This document shows, piece after piece, positions 1 through 8,346 of a stretch of 54,500 nt of DNA. How positions within the stretch are numbered: the first letter of the stretch is position 1; the number at the start of each line of letters is the position of its first letter. This DNA is from Clostridia bacterium (GTDB taxonomy: Bacteria; Bacillota; Clostridia; Oscillospirales; CAG-272): positions 1 through 54,500 of the forward strand of contig JAGASL010000015.1 of the NCBI GenBank assembly GCA_017621755.1, in the 5' to 3' direction. The notes under the pieces were generated by a model. The model saw only the letters and a program-made list of their open reading frames with translations. It ran no database searches and was not told the origin of the DNA. The position numbers and the translations under genes are program-made.

Positions 1-138
1 ATGGTCGCAGTGATATTCTATTCGCCTCTCAAGCTCGCGAAGCGAATATCACTCGGCGATAGCCGAATACCACTGCGAAGCAATAGAACTCGCCGCAGGC
101 GAATAGAACTGGCGCACCTGCGATAGAGCAGGTGCGCC
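1..138. repeat. Intergenic hairpin-repeat cluster at left edge
   Basis: This stretch has no gene. It is a string of short palindromic units: AGTGATATTC near 8-17 is matched by GAATATCACT near 43-52, and further GCGAA/TTCGC-type arms follow. It ends in a perfect hairpin at 111-138 (GGCGCACCTGC, 6-nt loop, GCAGGTGCGCC). The last hairpin lies just past the stop of the minus-strand PII-like gene and may act as its terminator, although no T-run follows on that strand. A close relative of this hairpin occurs at 12773-12802, so it is a dispersed element. Confidence 0.7.
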
Positions 139-157
139 AAGAACGCTTTTTTCTTTG

Positions 158-517
158 TTATTCAGCCGCCTTCGGCTCCTTTTCTTCCTTTGGTTCGGCC
201 GGTGCCTCACTCAGGCCAACCACCTGGTCAACCGGTAAAGAGAAAGCAATACCCTGGCCGGGGGTGTTCAGCCCTACGGCGCGGTAAAGCGCGTGCAGAA
301 TATCATCCTTGATGCTGCTTTTGACCAAGATCATCACCATTTCCTTTTCCGGCTGGATGGTAATGCCAAACAGCTTCTCAGATTCAGAATTGGCCGTGCC
401 GCGCGCACGGATCACCGTGCCGCCGCGCGCGCCAAGCTCACGTGCCGCATCCATCACGGCATCGCTGAAGCCGGCGTTCACGATACAAAATATCACTTCA
501 TGCTCAAACTTTTTCAT
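158..517 (-). CDS. PII-like (GlnB-superfamily) regulatory protein
   Basis: This 119-aa protein has the small ferredoxin-like fold pattern of PII proteins: an N-terminal beta strand (EHEVIFCIVNAGFSDAVMDA), a Gly/Arg-rich loop (ARGGTVIRARGT), and a C-terminal strand ending in a hydrophobic GIAFSLPV motif. It has an acidic, Lys-rich tail. Its start codon overlaps the stop of the upstream PII-like gene (ATGA), so the two are translationally coupled. Both follow a DUF1538 membrane protein gene, a pairing seen in other Firmicutes. The likely role is to sense a nucleotide or metabolite and control that membrane protein. The ligand cannot be read from the sequence; the classical GlnB uridylylation T-loop is not obvious. 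Confidence 0.8.
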   Translation of the reverse strand: MKKFEHEVIFCIVNAGFSDAVMDAARELGARGGTVIRARGTANSESEKLFGITIQPEKEMVMILVKSSIKDDILHALYRAVGLNTPGQGIAFSLPVDQVVGLSEAPAEPKEEKEPKAAE

Positions 518-939
518 ATCCGATCACCTCGATGGTTGCATAAGAATTGGTAGACCGCTACGCCAATGGTGCCGCTCATGGGTACGGTATAGGCAATGCC
601 CTTGCCGTTTTTTATGGTGCGGAACTTTTCCTCCAGCACGTGCAGGGCCTCTTGGGCGCGATCCTCGCGGATCACGCTGGCGATCACCACCTTTTCGCTG
701 TCGGTCAGGCCTAAGTATTGCAGCGTCTCGGTGCTGGCCGTTCCCTGCGCGGAAAGCAGCATCTGCATATTCACCTCAAAGCCCTGCAGCAGGTCGGCAT
801 AGAATTCCGCCTTCTGCCGGTTTACCACGGTAAGCAGCAGCTTTAGCTTGTGCGGGGCGGTCATGCGCTCTGGCTTTCTTGGCGCACGGGGTGTTTTCGT
901 GCGGGAAGGGGTCTTTTTTACGGTTTTTTGCTCATCCAT
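514..939 (-). CDS. Second PII-like regulatory protein with basic N-terminal tail
   Basis: This is a 141-aa protein. The start at 939 is chosen because AAGGGGGTAG lies just upstream; a longer reading frame to 1053 would run into the DUF1538 gene. The first ~30 residues are Lys/Arg/Pro-rich and probably disordered. The rest resembles the neighbouring PII-like protein: KLKLLLTVVNRQKAEFYADLL at the front, VVIASVIRED in the middle and GKGIAYTVPMSGTIGVAVY near the end. It lies 16 nt after the DUF1538 gene and overlaps the next PII-like gene by 4 nt. Two diverged PII-like proteins in one operon suggest a heteromeric sensor, or one regulator for each half of the duplicated membrane protein. That is inference. 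Confidence 0.75.
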   Translation of the reverse strand: MDEQKTVKKTPSRTKTPRAPRKPERMTAPHKLKLLLTVVNRQKAEFYADLLQGFEVNMQMLLSAQGTASTETLQYLGLTDSEKVVIASVIREDRAQEALHVLEEKFRTIKNGKGIAYTVPMSGTIGVAVYQFLCNHRGDRI

Positions 940-955
940 TGAAATCTCTACCCCC

Positions 956-2485
956 TTACATAAAATGAATGATCTGCTCATCATCGGCATCCAGAATGCG
1001 GCGCATGGCAATGCGGTCACGCATGCGCTTGGCCACGATCGCGCGGAAGCCAAGCACCTGAATGGTGATCAGCGGAGTCATGGCAACCATGGCAACGATG
1101 CCAAAGGCATTTTGCATCACCAGCCCGGGACCCTGGATCGCGCAGCACGCGCCTACTGCCAGGGGCAGAATAAAGCTGGAGGTCAGCGGCCCGCTGGCAA
1201 CACCGCCCGAATCAAAGGCGATGGCAGTATAAATGCCCGGCACGAAGAAGGAAAGCCCCAGCGAAAGGAAATAACCGGGAATGAGATAATAAAGGATCGA
1301 AAAATCAAACACGATGCGGATCATCGAAAGCCCGATGGCCACGCCAACACCGGCAGAAAGCGCGATCATCATCGACCTGCGGCTGACCGTGCCTCCTGTG
1401 ATCTCCTCTACCTGGTGATTAAGAACGTGTACTGCCGGCTCGGCCAATACGACCACCATGCCGATGAGAAAGGCCAGACCAATGAGAAAGGCGGGGTGGT
1501 TGCTGCCCAGCTCCAGCCCCAGCTTGTAGCCAATGGGCATAAAGCCGACCGAAACCGCCGTCAGAAAGATCACAAGCCCTAAATAGGTGTAGGCAATGCC
1601 AACACCGATCTGCACCAGCTTTTTTCGCGGCAGGTGCAGGTGCGTGATCTGCAGAATCGCGAAGAAGATCACGATCAGCCCCAGCGCCAAGGCCACCTCG
1701 CCAAACGTGTGGCCTGCCGTATGCAGCAGCGCTTCCATGTAATTGTCAGCCAAGGCGTAGTCGGCCGGTATCTCGTAGGGCATGCTGCCATCCGCCGAAA
1801 TGCCCAGCAGCAGCACGGCCAAGATCGGCCCTACCGAGCACATGGCGATCAGACCAAAGCTGTTCTCGCCGGAATCCCGCCCGCCAACCGTGGCGGCAAT
1901 ACCAACGCCCAGCGCCATGATAAAGGGTACCGTGATCGGCCCCGTGGTCACACCGCCGGAATCAAAGGCCAGCGGCATAAAGCTACCGTTGCCGCTAACG
2001 GCCAGCAGCGCGGCCAGGGCAAACAGGATCATGTAAAAGAAATGCAGCATGGTGGAAAGCGGCTTGTGAAACAGGATCTTCATCACCGCCAGCACCAAAA
2101 AGATGCCAACCCCCACGCCCACCGTTACGATAAGAAGCGTGCCGTTCATCACCTCGGCAACCTGCTCGGCCAGTACCGAAAGGTCAGGCTCTGCCACCGT
2201 GATCAAAAGACCCATCGCAAAGCTAACGGCCAGCAGCAGTAGTAGACTGCGCGAGCGGGTCAGGCCGGCGCCGATATGCTCGCCCATGGGTGTCATCGCC
2301 AGGTCAGCACCCAGGTTGAATAGGCTGATACCGACGATCAGCAGCACCGTAGAGGCAAGAAACGCAAGCAGCTCGGCCTGCGTAAAATTGACAAGCGGCG
2401 TCAGGTTCAGAAGAAAAACGATGGCCGCCACCGGTAGCACCGAAACCAGCGCTTCTTTCAATTTTGCAAGCAAAATTTTGCCCAT
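956..2485 (-). CDS. DUF1538 family membrane protein, internally duplicated
   Basis: This 509-aa polytopic membrane protein has about a dozen hydrophobic segments and no signal peptidase site. The sequence is a tandem duplication. FDSGGVTTGPITVPF near residue 173 matches FDSGGVASGPLTSSF near 425, and AEPDLSVLAEQVAEVMNGT in the first half matches AEPAVHVLNHQVEEITGGT in the second. The repeated DSGG(V)xxGP motif in a membrane setting suggests a transporter with inverted or pseudo-symmetric halves, but the substrate is unknown. It is the first gene of a minus-strand operon with two PII-like genes, which suggests nitrogen- or energy-status control of transport. Promoter at 2522-2550. Confidence 0.85.
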   Translation of the reverse strand: MGKILLAKLKEALVSVLPVAAIVFLLNLTPLVNFTQAELLAFLASTVLLIVGISLFNLGADLAMTPMGEHIGAGLTRSRSLLLLLAVSFAMGLLITVAEPDLSVLAEQVAEVMNGTLLIVTVGVGVGIFLVLAVMKILFHKPLSTMLHFFYMILFALAALLAVSGNGSFMPLAFDSGGVTTGPITVPFIMALGVGIAATVGGRDSGENSFGLIAMCSVGPILAVLLLGISADGSMPYEIPADYALADNYMEALLHTAGHTFGEVALALGLIVIFFAILQITHLHLPRKKLVQIGVGIAYTYLGLVIFLTAVSVGFMPIGYKLGLELGSNHPAFLIGLAFLIGMVVVLAEPAVHVLNHQVEEITGGTVSRRSMMIALSAGVGVAIGLSMIRIVFDFSILYYLIPGYFLSLGLSFFVPGIYTAIAFDSGGVASGPLTSSFILPLAVGACCAIQGPGLVMQNAFGIVAMVAMTPLITIQVLGFRAIVAKRMRDRIAMRRILDADDEQIIHFM

Positions 2486-2521
2486 GCTCGCCCCCTTTTA
2501 TGTATATCTGTATACAATTCT

Positions 2522-2550
2522 ATTGTACCATCCAAGCGGTAAAAAAGCAA
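2522..2550 (-). promoter_or_regulatory. Sigma-A promoter of DUF1538/PII operon
   Basis: On the minus strand the sequence reads TTGCTT, a 17-nt spacer, then TACAAT, ending 37 nt before the DUF1538 start codon. A GGGGGCG ribosome site lies between the promoter and the ATG. Confidence 0.65.
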
Positions 2551-2664
2551 TGGCCTTTTTATGAAAAAACCAAGATTTTGAAAAGAAAAAACCAAGGCGC
2601 GGCGCGGGTTTTTTGGATATTTTCAACAAAAGAAAAATATTTTGAACTTTTTTCGCCAAACGTA

Positions 2665-2693
2665 TTGATTTTTCTGCCCGTTTGTGGTAAAGT
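2665..2693 (+). promoter_or_regulatory. Possible promoter of ABC exporter operon
   Basis: TTGATT, a 17-nt spacer and TAAAGT form a weak sigma-A match upstream of the ABC exporter. The -10 is only 4/6. Confidence 0.4.
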
Positions 2694-2720
2694 TCAATCG
2701 AATCGTATAACAGCCTCGTA

Positions 2721-2738
2721 CGCGCGGCATGCCGCGCG
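2721..2738. promoter_or_regulatory. 18-bp perfect palindrome before exporter start
   Basis: CGCGCGGCATGCCGCGCG is a perfect palindrome in the 5' leader, about 10 nt before the GGAGGT ribosome site. It could be an operator or a GC-rich RNA hairpin controlling translation initiation. Confidence 0.5.
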
Positions 2739-2763
2739 GCGCTATGTTCGGAGGTACAGCTCT

Positions 2764-5070
2764 ATGAACACGGAAATGATTCTCAAAAACAAAAAGATCC
2801 CAGAGGGCGCCATGCCGATCGTGGAGCAGCTCATGGGCGGCGGTGAGCGTGTATTGTTTGCCATTGTAGGCGATTTGTCGCTGAAGGGGAAATATGCAGA
2901 CACCGCCGTTTTCTTTACCGAAACGGCTCTCATCACCTACGACGGGGTGCCGGGCGAGAGTCAGCGCTACGCCTATGCTGATATGCAGGACGTGACCTCT
3001 AAGCGTATGTACGGCAACGCCACGCTTTCGGCCAAGCTGCCGGATGGCAAGCGCCGCGTCTTTTTCCGCTACACCTATGCGGTAGCGGCGCTGTGTGATG
3101 CGGCCTCTCTCTTCATCACCCACGTGCGTGATGGGGCCAACCTGCAGGAGGAGGTGGCCGTTATGGCCGTCACCTTCGAGCGGGCGCTCAGCGTATGCCC
3201 CAAGTGTGGCCGCACGCTGCTGCACCCGGGTGCTGAGTGTATTATGTGCCGCTCGAAGAAGAAGATCGTAAAAAAGCTGTATAAATATATCCAGCCGCAG
3301 ATGCCTCTGATCATTCTTTGTATCTTCCTGTCTCTCTTTACCACCTTTATGGCGCTGGTGCCGCCTACCATCACCGGCTTCATCGTAGATAGCGTATTCG
3401 GCGGCGAGACCACGCAGTACACCTTCTTTGCCGGCATTCAGGAATGGCTGAAGGATGATACGCACATGCTGCTGATCACCATGATCCTATGCCTGCTTTT
3501 TACCTACGTATTGCAGTATGGCGTGGGCATCATCCGCGCGTATCTGATGCGCACGGTGGGTGACCGTGCCGTTTCCGACCTGAGAAACGATATCTACCGC
3601 AAGGCCCAGTACCTGCCGATGAAGTTCTATGATAAGACCTCTACCGGCTCGGTCATCAACCGTATAGCGGGTGATTCGAATACCCTGCAGGCCTTTATGC
3701 TGCGCATCACGCAGGAGGCGGTGGTGCACTTCTTCCAGATGATCGGCATCATTGCCATCATGCTGGCGCTCAACCCGTCTCTGACGCTGCTTTCGCTCTT
3801 CCCGATCCCCATCATCGTTATCTTAACGCGCATCTTCTCACTCAAGATCCGCCCCTACTACCGCCGCATCTGGCGGCGCTGGTCGTCTGTGTTTGCCACC
3901 CTGGCCGATACCATTCCGTGCGTCAAGGTCATCAAATCCTTCACCGGTGAAAAGCGCTCGGCTGAGCGGTTTGAGGAAAAGAATGCCGAATGGCTTGCAA
4001 TGGATCTGCGCCTTGGCAAGATCGCTACCGCCTTCCCGCAGTGCGTTTCCTTCTTCGTCACCTGCGGCTCGCTTATCATCTGGGCGGTGGGCGGCACCAA
4101 CGTGATCAACGGTGTGGGCGGCTATTCCGCTGGTCTGATCGTCAGCTTTATCTCCTATGCCTCGATGTTCTACAACCCCGTTACCTTCTTTGCCAACCTC
4201 TCCGATTCCTTCCAGGGTGCCCTGGCCTCGACCGAGAAGATCTTAGATATCTTAGAGGCAGAGCCCGAGACCCAGTCTGAGGCGCACGTTGTGCCGGACA
4301 AGCTGCAGGGCAAGATCGAGTTCTTGCACGTCGGCTTCTCCTTTGACCGTACCAAAAAGGTGCTGGATGACGTGACCCTGACCATCGAGCCGGGTGAGGT
4401 GGTCGGTATCGTGGGTACCACCGGCTCTGGTAAATCCACGCTGATCAACCTGCTCATGCGCTTCTATGACGGCTACTCCGGCGAGATCCTGGTTGATGGG
4501 CACAACATCAAAAACTTTGATCTTTCCGCCTACCGCTCGCAGATCGGCTACGTACAGCAGGAGCCGATGATGTTCAGCGATACCATCTTCCGCAATATTG
4601 CCTACAGCAATCCGGATGCCACGGTAGAGGACGTTATTCACGCGGCCGACGTGGCCAACGCCCACGGCTTTATCGTGCGCCAGCCGGATGCCTATGACAC
4701 CATGCTTGGCGAGCGCGGCGTTGGCGTTTCGGGCGGTGAAAAGCAGCGTCTTTCCATCGCGCGTGCCGTGCTGCTCAACCCGTCTATTCTCATCTTTGAC
4801 GAGGCGACCGCCGCCGTAGACTCAGAGACCGAGCATCTGATCCAAGAGGCCATCGACCGCCTGATCGCCGGCAAGACCACGCTGATGATCGCGCACCGCC
4901 TCTCTACCCTGCGCCGGGCAAACCGCATCATTGTGGTAGACCAGGGGCGTATTATTGAAAACGGATCGCCCGAGGAGCTGATGGCGCTGAAGGGCAAGTA
5001 TTACAAGCTGGTGCAGATCCAGTCTATGACGCAGGAGGCCGAGAGCCTGCGCGCCGAAGAGAATTTTTAA
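2764..5070 (+). CDS. ABC exporter (fused membrane and ATPase domains) with N-terminal extension
   Basis: This 768-aa protein starts at 2764, with GGAGGT ten bases upstream; upstream in-frame codons lack a ribosome site and read low-complexity sequence. Residues 1-140 form a beta-rich cytosolic extension. A CPKCG...CIMC four-Cys motif follows (about 145-161), a likely zinc site. A six-helix exporter domain spans about 175-460, and the ATPase is C-terminal: Walker A GTTGSGKST near 550, Q-loop YVQQEP, signature VSGGEKQR near 655, Walker B ILIFDEAT, switch IAHRLS. The 13-nt spacing to a DUF1854 gene marks the pair known in bacteria as cyanophycin-metabolism-associated ABC transporter plus DUF1854 protein. 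No cyanophycin genes are visible here, so the cargo is open. Confidence 0.88.
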   Translation: MNTEMILKNKKIPEGAMPIVEQLMGGGERVLFAIVGDLSLKGKYADTAVFFTETALITYDGVPGESQRYAYADMQDVTSKRMYGNATLSAKLPDGKRRVFFRYTYAVAALCDAASLFITHVRDGANLQEEVAVMAVTFERALSVCPKCGRTLLHPGAECIMCRSKKKIVKKLYKYIQPQMPLIILCIFLSLFTTFMALVPPTITGFIVDSVFGGETTQYTFFAGIQEWLKDDTHMLLITMILCLLFTYVLQYGVGIIRAYLMRTVGDRAVSDLRNDIYRKAQYLPMKFYDKTSTGSVINRIAGDSNTLQAFMLRITQEAVVHFFQMIGIIAIMLALNPSLTLLSLFPIPIIVILTRIFSLKIRPYYRRIWRRWSSVFATLADTIPCVKVIKSFTGEKRSAERFEEKNAEWLAMDLRLGKIATAFPQCVSFFVTCGSLIIWAVGGTNVINGVGGYSAGLIVSFISYASMFYNPVTFFANLSDSFQGALASTEKILDILEAEPETQSEAHVVPDKLQGKIEFLHVGFSFDRTKKVLDDVTLTIEPGEVVGIVGTTGSGKSTLINLLMRFYDGYSGEILVDGHNIKNFDLSAYRSQIGYVQQEPMMFSDTIFRNIAYSNPDATVEDVIHAADVANAHGFIVRQPDAYDTMLGERGVGVSGGEKQRLSIARAVLLNPSILIFDEATAAVDSETEHLIQEAIDRLIAGKTTLMIAHRLSTLRRANRIIVVDQGRIIENGSPEELMALKGKYYKLVQIQSMTQEAESLRAEENF

Positions 5071-5083
5071 GGAGGGGTGGCCT

Positions 5084-5569
5084 ATGGAACGCATTTACCT
5101 GACTGGCAACGACCGTGTAGAGCGGTTTGAAAACAATCTCGTCAACGTACACCTGGCCGATGGCCGCGTGCTGGAGGCATTAGAGCCGCGCCGCCTCTTT
5201 CCCGTAAATATGATCGACAAGTATATCACCCTGCTGGATAGCGAGGGGGTAGAGCAATGCGTGATCCGCTCTCTTGCCGAAATGGGGGAGGAATCCCGCG
5301 CGGTGCTGCAGGCCTCGCTGGACGATTACTACCTCGTGCCGCACATCACCCGCATTCTCAGCAGCAATGAAAAATACGGTACCCTGCGCTGGACGGTGGA
5401 GACCGAGCGCGGCATCAAATCCTTCGATATCCGCAACCGCAACCACGATATCCGCGTGAACCGTGATGGCAGCATCCGCGTGCGCGATGCCGATGATAAC
5501 CGCTATATCATTGAGGATTATCACACCCTGGATAAGCAGAGCCGCAAGGCGCTGCTAGCCGATCTGTAA
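5084..5569 (+). CDS. DUF1854 family protein
   Basis: This 161-aa soluble protein starts 13 nt after the ABC exporter stop, with AAGGAGGGG before the ATG. It matches the DUF1854 pattern: an N-terminal beta stretch with VHLADGRVLEALEPRRLFPV, a central EKYGTLRWTVETERGIKSFDIRNRN block and a C-terminal RVRDADDNRYIIEDYHTLD motif. It has no membrane segment or signal peptide. The family is typically co-encoded with an ABC exporter of the preceding type, so it is presumably an accessory or cargo-handling subunit on the cytosolic side. Its molecular function is unknown. A strong terminator follows. Confidence 0.85.
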   Translation: MERIYLTGNDRVERFENNLVNVHLADGRVLEALEPRRLFPVNMIDKYITLLDSEGVEQCVIRSLAEMGEESRAVLQASLDDYYLVPHITRILSSNEKYGTLRWTVETERGIKSFDIRNRNHDIRVNRDGSIRVRDADDNRYIIEDYHTLDKQSRKALLADL

Positions 5570-5604
5570 GCTGCTTACCGGCTGGCAAGCGGAAGAATAA
5601 AAGC

Positions 5605-5637
5605 AAAAGAGAGAACGAATTTCGTTCTCTCTTTTTT
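5605..5637. terminator. Bidirectional intrinsic terminator
   Basis: AAAAGAGAGAACGAA and its complement form a perfect 15-bp stem followed by a T-run. It separates the convergent DUF1854 and ABC permease genes and has A and T tracts on both sides, so it can serve both strands. Confidence 0.9.
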
Positions 5638-5648
5638 ACGGGCATTTT

Positions 5649-6755
5649 CTATACGGCCAGCAGCGAAAGCAGCACGGCCATGGCAAAGACCACGTAGACA
5701 ATGGCCTGCAGCGCCACCGTGCGGTATTCGTAGTGGGTCAGGCGGCGAATGTCTGCTTCCGCCATGCCGGTGGCGCGAAAAATGGCCAGCGTGGGCCTTC
5801 GTTGCTCGTTCTGCAGGCGAAAGAGATAGGCCACCAGGCATACGGCCAGCAGGCTCAGCAATAAGAAGGCAAGGGCGATCAGCCCGGCTAAATTGCTGAC
5901 GGCGGTGATCGTCATCGCCTCGGTATCCACCCCGTCAAAGGGGTTGGTATCCGCCACGATGCTGCCACCTGCCATGCTGCCTAAGACAATTAGTCCCAGC
6001 AGCGGGTAGAGCATAGCGGCCGCCAGCATCCAGGCAATGCGGCGGTAGGGGCGCTTGTAAAAATCAACGCTCTTTTTGGCAATTCGCTGGGTGATCGGCA
6101 TGCCCCGAAAGGTGCGCGAGCGCCGGTAGGCATGCCCCTCGCGCTCCTCCTCTGCGTTGCGGCGGCGCAGCGTGTCGATCACGGCCGTGCGCCGCCCGGG
6201 CACCGGCGTGTAGCGAAGCAGCAGCACCAGCAGACTGCCAAGCAGCACCAGGGCAGGCAGCAGCGCCAGGCGTGCGCTATGCGGTGGGGCCTGCAGACCG
6301 GTGCTGGCTGCCAGCGCGTTGCTAAACCAGGCCGCCGGTAAAAGACCCAGCAGGCAACCGCCCAGCATGGGCAGCGTATATAGCACCGCCAGCTCGTATA
6401 GCAGCACCCGGCATCGCCCACCTGCCGTAGCGCCCAGGCTGGTCAGCGCCGCTAAAAATCGGGCATCCCGCTCCTGCCCCGTGCGGCAATATACCAGCAG
6501 GGTCAGCAGGCTCAGGGCGATCAGTACGCCCGCCACGGCCCGCAAAAGGCCGATCAGCTCTCTAAAAAAGCGTGCGTACGGCAAAGCGCCCCCAGCCGTG
6601 GAAAGGGCAGATAGGTCAAGCAAGAGAAAGGCAAAAAAGGACAGAGCCAGCATTGAAAGCAGCACGGCCCCTGCCTGCAGCAGGCTTTGCCGCCTGCTTG
6701 CCCGTAGCCGCGCCCATGCCAGGTGCCAATAAACGGGTCGCTTAGCGCCGCTCAT
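5649..6755 (-). CDS. ABC transporter permease, FtsX-like
   Basis: This 368-aa membrane protein has roughly seven to eight hydrophobic segments, among them residues 25-50, 85-110, 118-145, 165-183, 240-265, 290-315 and 348-368. It belongs to the FtsX/MacB/BceB-type permease group, and its LRRRNAEEEREG region marks a cytoplasmic loop. It overlaps the end of the upstream ATP-binding protein gene by 14 nt and surely works with it. Such pairs export lipoproteins, peptides or antimicrobials, or act in cell-wall stress; the substrate cannot be assigned. No sensor kinase lies nearby, which argues against a Bce-type resistance module. The large extracellular domain typical of MacB is absent. Confidence 0.82.
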   Translation of the reverse strand: MSGAKRPVYWHLAWARLRASRRQSLLQAGAVLLSMLALSFFAFLLLDLSALSTAGGALPYARFFRELIGLLRAVAGVLIALSLLTLLVYCRTGQERDARFLAALTSLGATAGGRCRVLLYELAVLYTLPMLGGCLLGLLPAAWFSNALAASTGLQAPPHSARLALLPALVLLGSLLVLLLRYTPVPGRRTAVIDTLRRRNAEEEREGHAYRRSRTFRGMPITQRIAKKSVDFYKRPYRRIAWMLAAAMLYPLLGLIVLGSMAGGSIVADTNPFDGVDTEAMTITAVSNLAGLIALAFLLLSLLAVCLVAYLFRLQNEQRRPTLAIFRATGMAEADIRRLTHYEYRTVALQAIVYVVFAMAVLLSLLAV

Positions 6756-7416
6756 CGCTGACCACCTGCCCCTCGCGCAGGGTGATGACCCTGTCTGCCG
6801 CCGCCGCCACGGCCGCGCTATGCGTTACCATGATCACGGTCATGCCGCGCTCCCGGCTCAGGGCACAAAGCAGGGAAAGGATCTGGCGGCTGTTTTCCTC
6901 GTCTAAATTGCCGGTCGGCTCGTCTGCCAACAGCAGCTGCGGCTCTTGGTAGAGCGCCCGCGCGATGGCGGCGCGCTGCTGCTGCCCACCCGAAAGGGCT
7001 GCCGGCATATCCTCCTCCCGCCCCGAAAGGCCTACCGTGGCCAATATCTCACGCAGACGCGCCTCGTCTACCGTCTCACCGCGCAGCTCGGCCGGCAGGG
7101 TCACGTTGTCACGCACGCTCAGCTCTGGGATCAGGTTGTAGAATTGGTAGATTACCCCAATGCGTGACCGCCGCTCGCGTGCCAGCTCGTCCTGCGAGAG
7201 GGTGGTGATGTCCCTGCCGTCTAACAGGATGCGGCCACCGTCCGGCCTGTCCATGCCGCACAGGTGATTTAATAGGGTGGTCTTGCCAGAGCCGGATTGG
7301 CCAACGATGGCCACCAGGCTCCCCGGCGCGAAGGAAAGGCTGATGCCGCCAAGCGCGGTGATCACCCGCCCCCTTGCCTCGTAGCGCTTGCAGAGGTCGA
7401 TCACTTCAATTTTCAT
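6742..7416 (-). CDS. ABC transporter ATP-binding protein, LolD/MacB type
   Basis: This 224-aa ATPase has all the motifs of the LolD/MacB-like family: Walker A GQSGSGKTT (39-47), Q-loop QFYNLIPELS (91-100), signature LSGGQQQRAAIARAL (141-155), Walker B LLLADEPTGNLD (from 161) and the switch histidine in VTHS. AAGGAG lies 7 nt before the ATG, directly after an intrinsic terminator of the preceding gene. The gene therefore needs either read-through or its own start close by. It energises the overlapping FtsX-like permease. Confidence 0.92.
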   Translation of the reverse strand: MKIEVIDLCKRYEARGRVITALGGISLSFAPGSLVAIVGQSGSGKTTLLNHLCGMDRPDGGRILLDGRDITTLSQDELARERRSRIGVIYQFYNLIPELSVRDNVTLPAELRGETVDEARLREILATVGLSGREEDMPAALSGGQQQRAAIARALYQEPQLLLADEPTGNLDEENSRQILSLLCALSRERGMTVIMVTHSAAVAAAADRVITLREGQVVSDERR

Positions 7417-7431
7417 ACGTGCTCCTTATAA

Positions 7432-7464
7432 AAACAAGAAGGGTGCCTTTGGTAAGCACCCTTC
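7432..7464 (-). terminator. Intrinsic terminator after isomerase-like gene
   Basis: GAAGGGTGC and GCACCCTTC form a 9-bp stem with TTGTTTTTAT following on the minus strand. It sits in the 83-nt gap between the isomerase-like gene and the ABC pair. Confidence 0.75.
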
Positions 7465-7499
7465 TCAAAATGACGAGAAAGCAAAGATGTCGCCGGGTT

Positions 7500-8330
7500 T
7501 TATTCGGCCGCTGTGATCAGGCTTGGCTTTTTGCGGGCAAAGATCTCACGCGCATTGGTTACAAAATCCTCACAGGTCAGGTCGCGCGGGCGCGAAATGC
7601 TCTTGGGAGCCTTGAAGCCCAGCTCGTACAGCCACACGCCGCGGTAATCAATGGCAGCCATCGCCTGAATGAGAGAGGGCCAGTTCACGCGCCCCTCGCC
7701 CGGCAGCCAATGCCGCTCGTCTACCATATCGTAATCCGAAACGTGCGTGGTAATGATCTTGGTACCCAGGCGGTGAATGAAGGAGATCGGCTCCTCCCCC
7801 AGCAGGTGATTGGTATCAAAGCAGATACCGAGACGCGGGTCAATCTCGGTTAAGCGCACCATTTCGGCCGCGCTGCGGCCAAGGCAGGTGCGCGGCAGGT
7901 TTTCTACCGCGATGATCGCGCCGCAGTGGTTGGCCACGTCAGCCAGGTTATATAGGCTTTCCTGCGCGGTCAAAATATGCTCCTCACGCGCCTCGTCTGC
8001 AATCGGCTCGGTGCTGGGGTGCAGCACGAATTTTTGAATACCGATCTCGGCACCGCGCTTGATCAGCTCGGCATGGCGGGCAATGGTTCCACGCTGGATC
8101 TCCTTGTTCGGTGAGGAAATATCAAGGGGCATGCCGGTAAAGGGGAGGTGCAGCGACCAAAGCGTTACGTGGTGGCCTTCAGCCCATTTTTCCACGTCGG
8201 CATAGGGCAGTGTATCGTAATCGGCATTGCCCAAGCTCAACTCCATGGCCGCAATGCCGGCAGCCTCGTATTGCGCAAACAGCTCCTCACAAAGGGGCTT
8301 GCCGCAGCTTGAAAGTCCAATCGGGTACAT
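7500..8330 (-). CDS. Sugar phosphate isomerase/epimerase-like TIM-barrel protein
   Basis: This 276-aa soluble protein is of the xylose isomerase-like/AP endonuclease 2 superfamily. Candidate metal ligands sit where the family has them: Glu in AVENLP, Asp and His in CFDTNHLLGEEP, His in ITTHVSDYD, and Glu in VWLYELGF near the C terminus. These enzymes isomerise or epimerise sugars, inositol derivatives or related polyols; the exact substrate is not readable. It starts 16 nt after the PHP-domain gene, so the two form an operon, and an intrinsic terminator follows. Confidence 0.82.
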   Translation of the reverse strand: MYPIGLSSCGKPLCEELFAQYEAAGIAAMELSLGNADYDTLPYADVEKWAEGHHVTLWSLHLPFTGMPLDISSPNKEIQRGTIARHAELIKRGAEIGIQKFVLHPSTEPIADEAREEHILTAQESLYNLADVANHCGAIIAVENLPRTCLGRSAAEMVRLTEIDPRLGICFDTNHLLGEEPISFIHRLGTKIITTHVSDYDMVDERHWLPGEGRVNWPSLIQAMAAIDYRGVWLYELGFKAPKSISRPRDLTCEDFVTNAREIFARKKPSLITAAE

Positions 8331-8346
8331 AGCTTCCTCCAGAAAT

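Noticed and set aside
2764..5569. Firm annotation of the ABC/DUF1854 pair as cyanophycin transport
   Set aside because: No cyanophycin synthetase, cyanophycinase or isoaspartyl dipeptidase gene is visible nearby, so only the family resemblance is stated.
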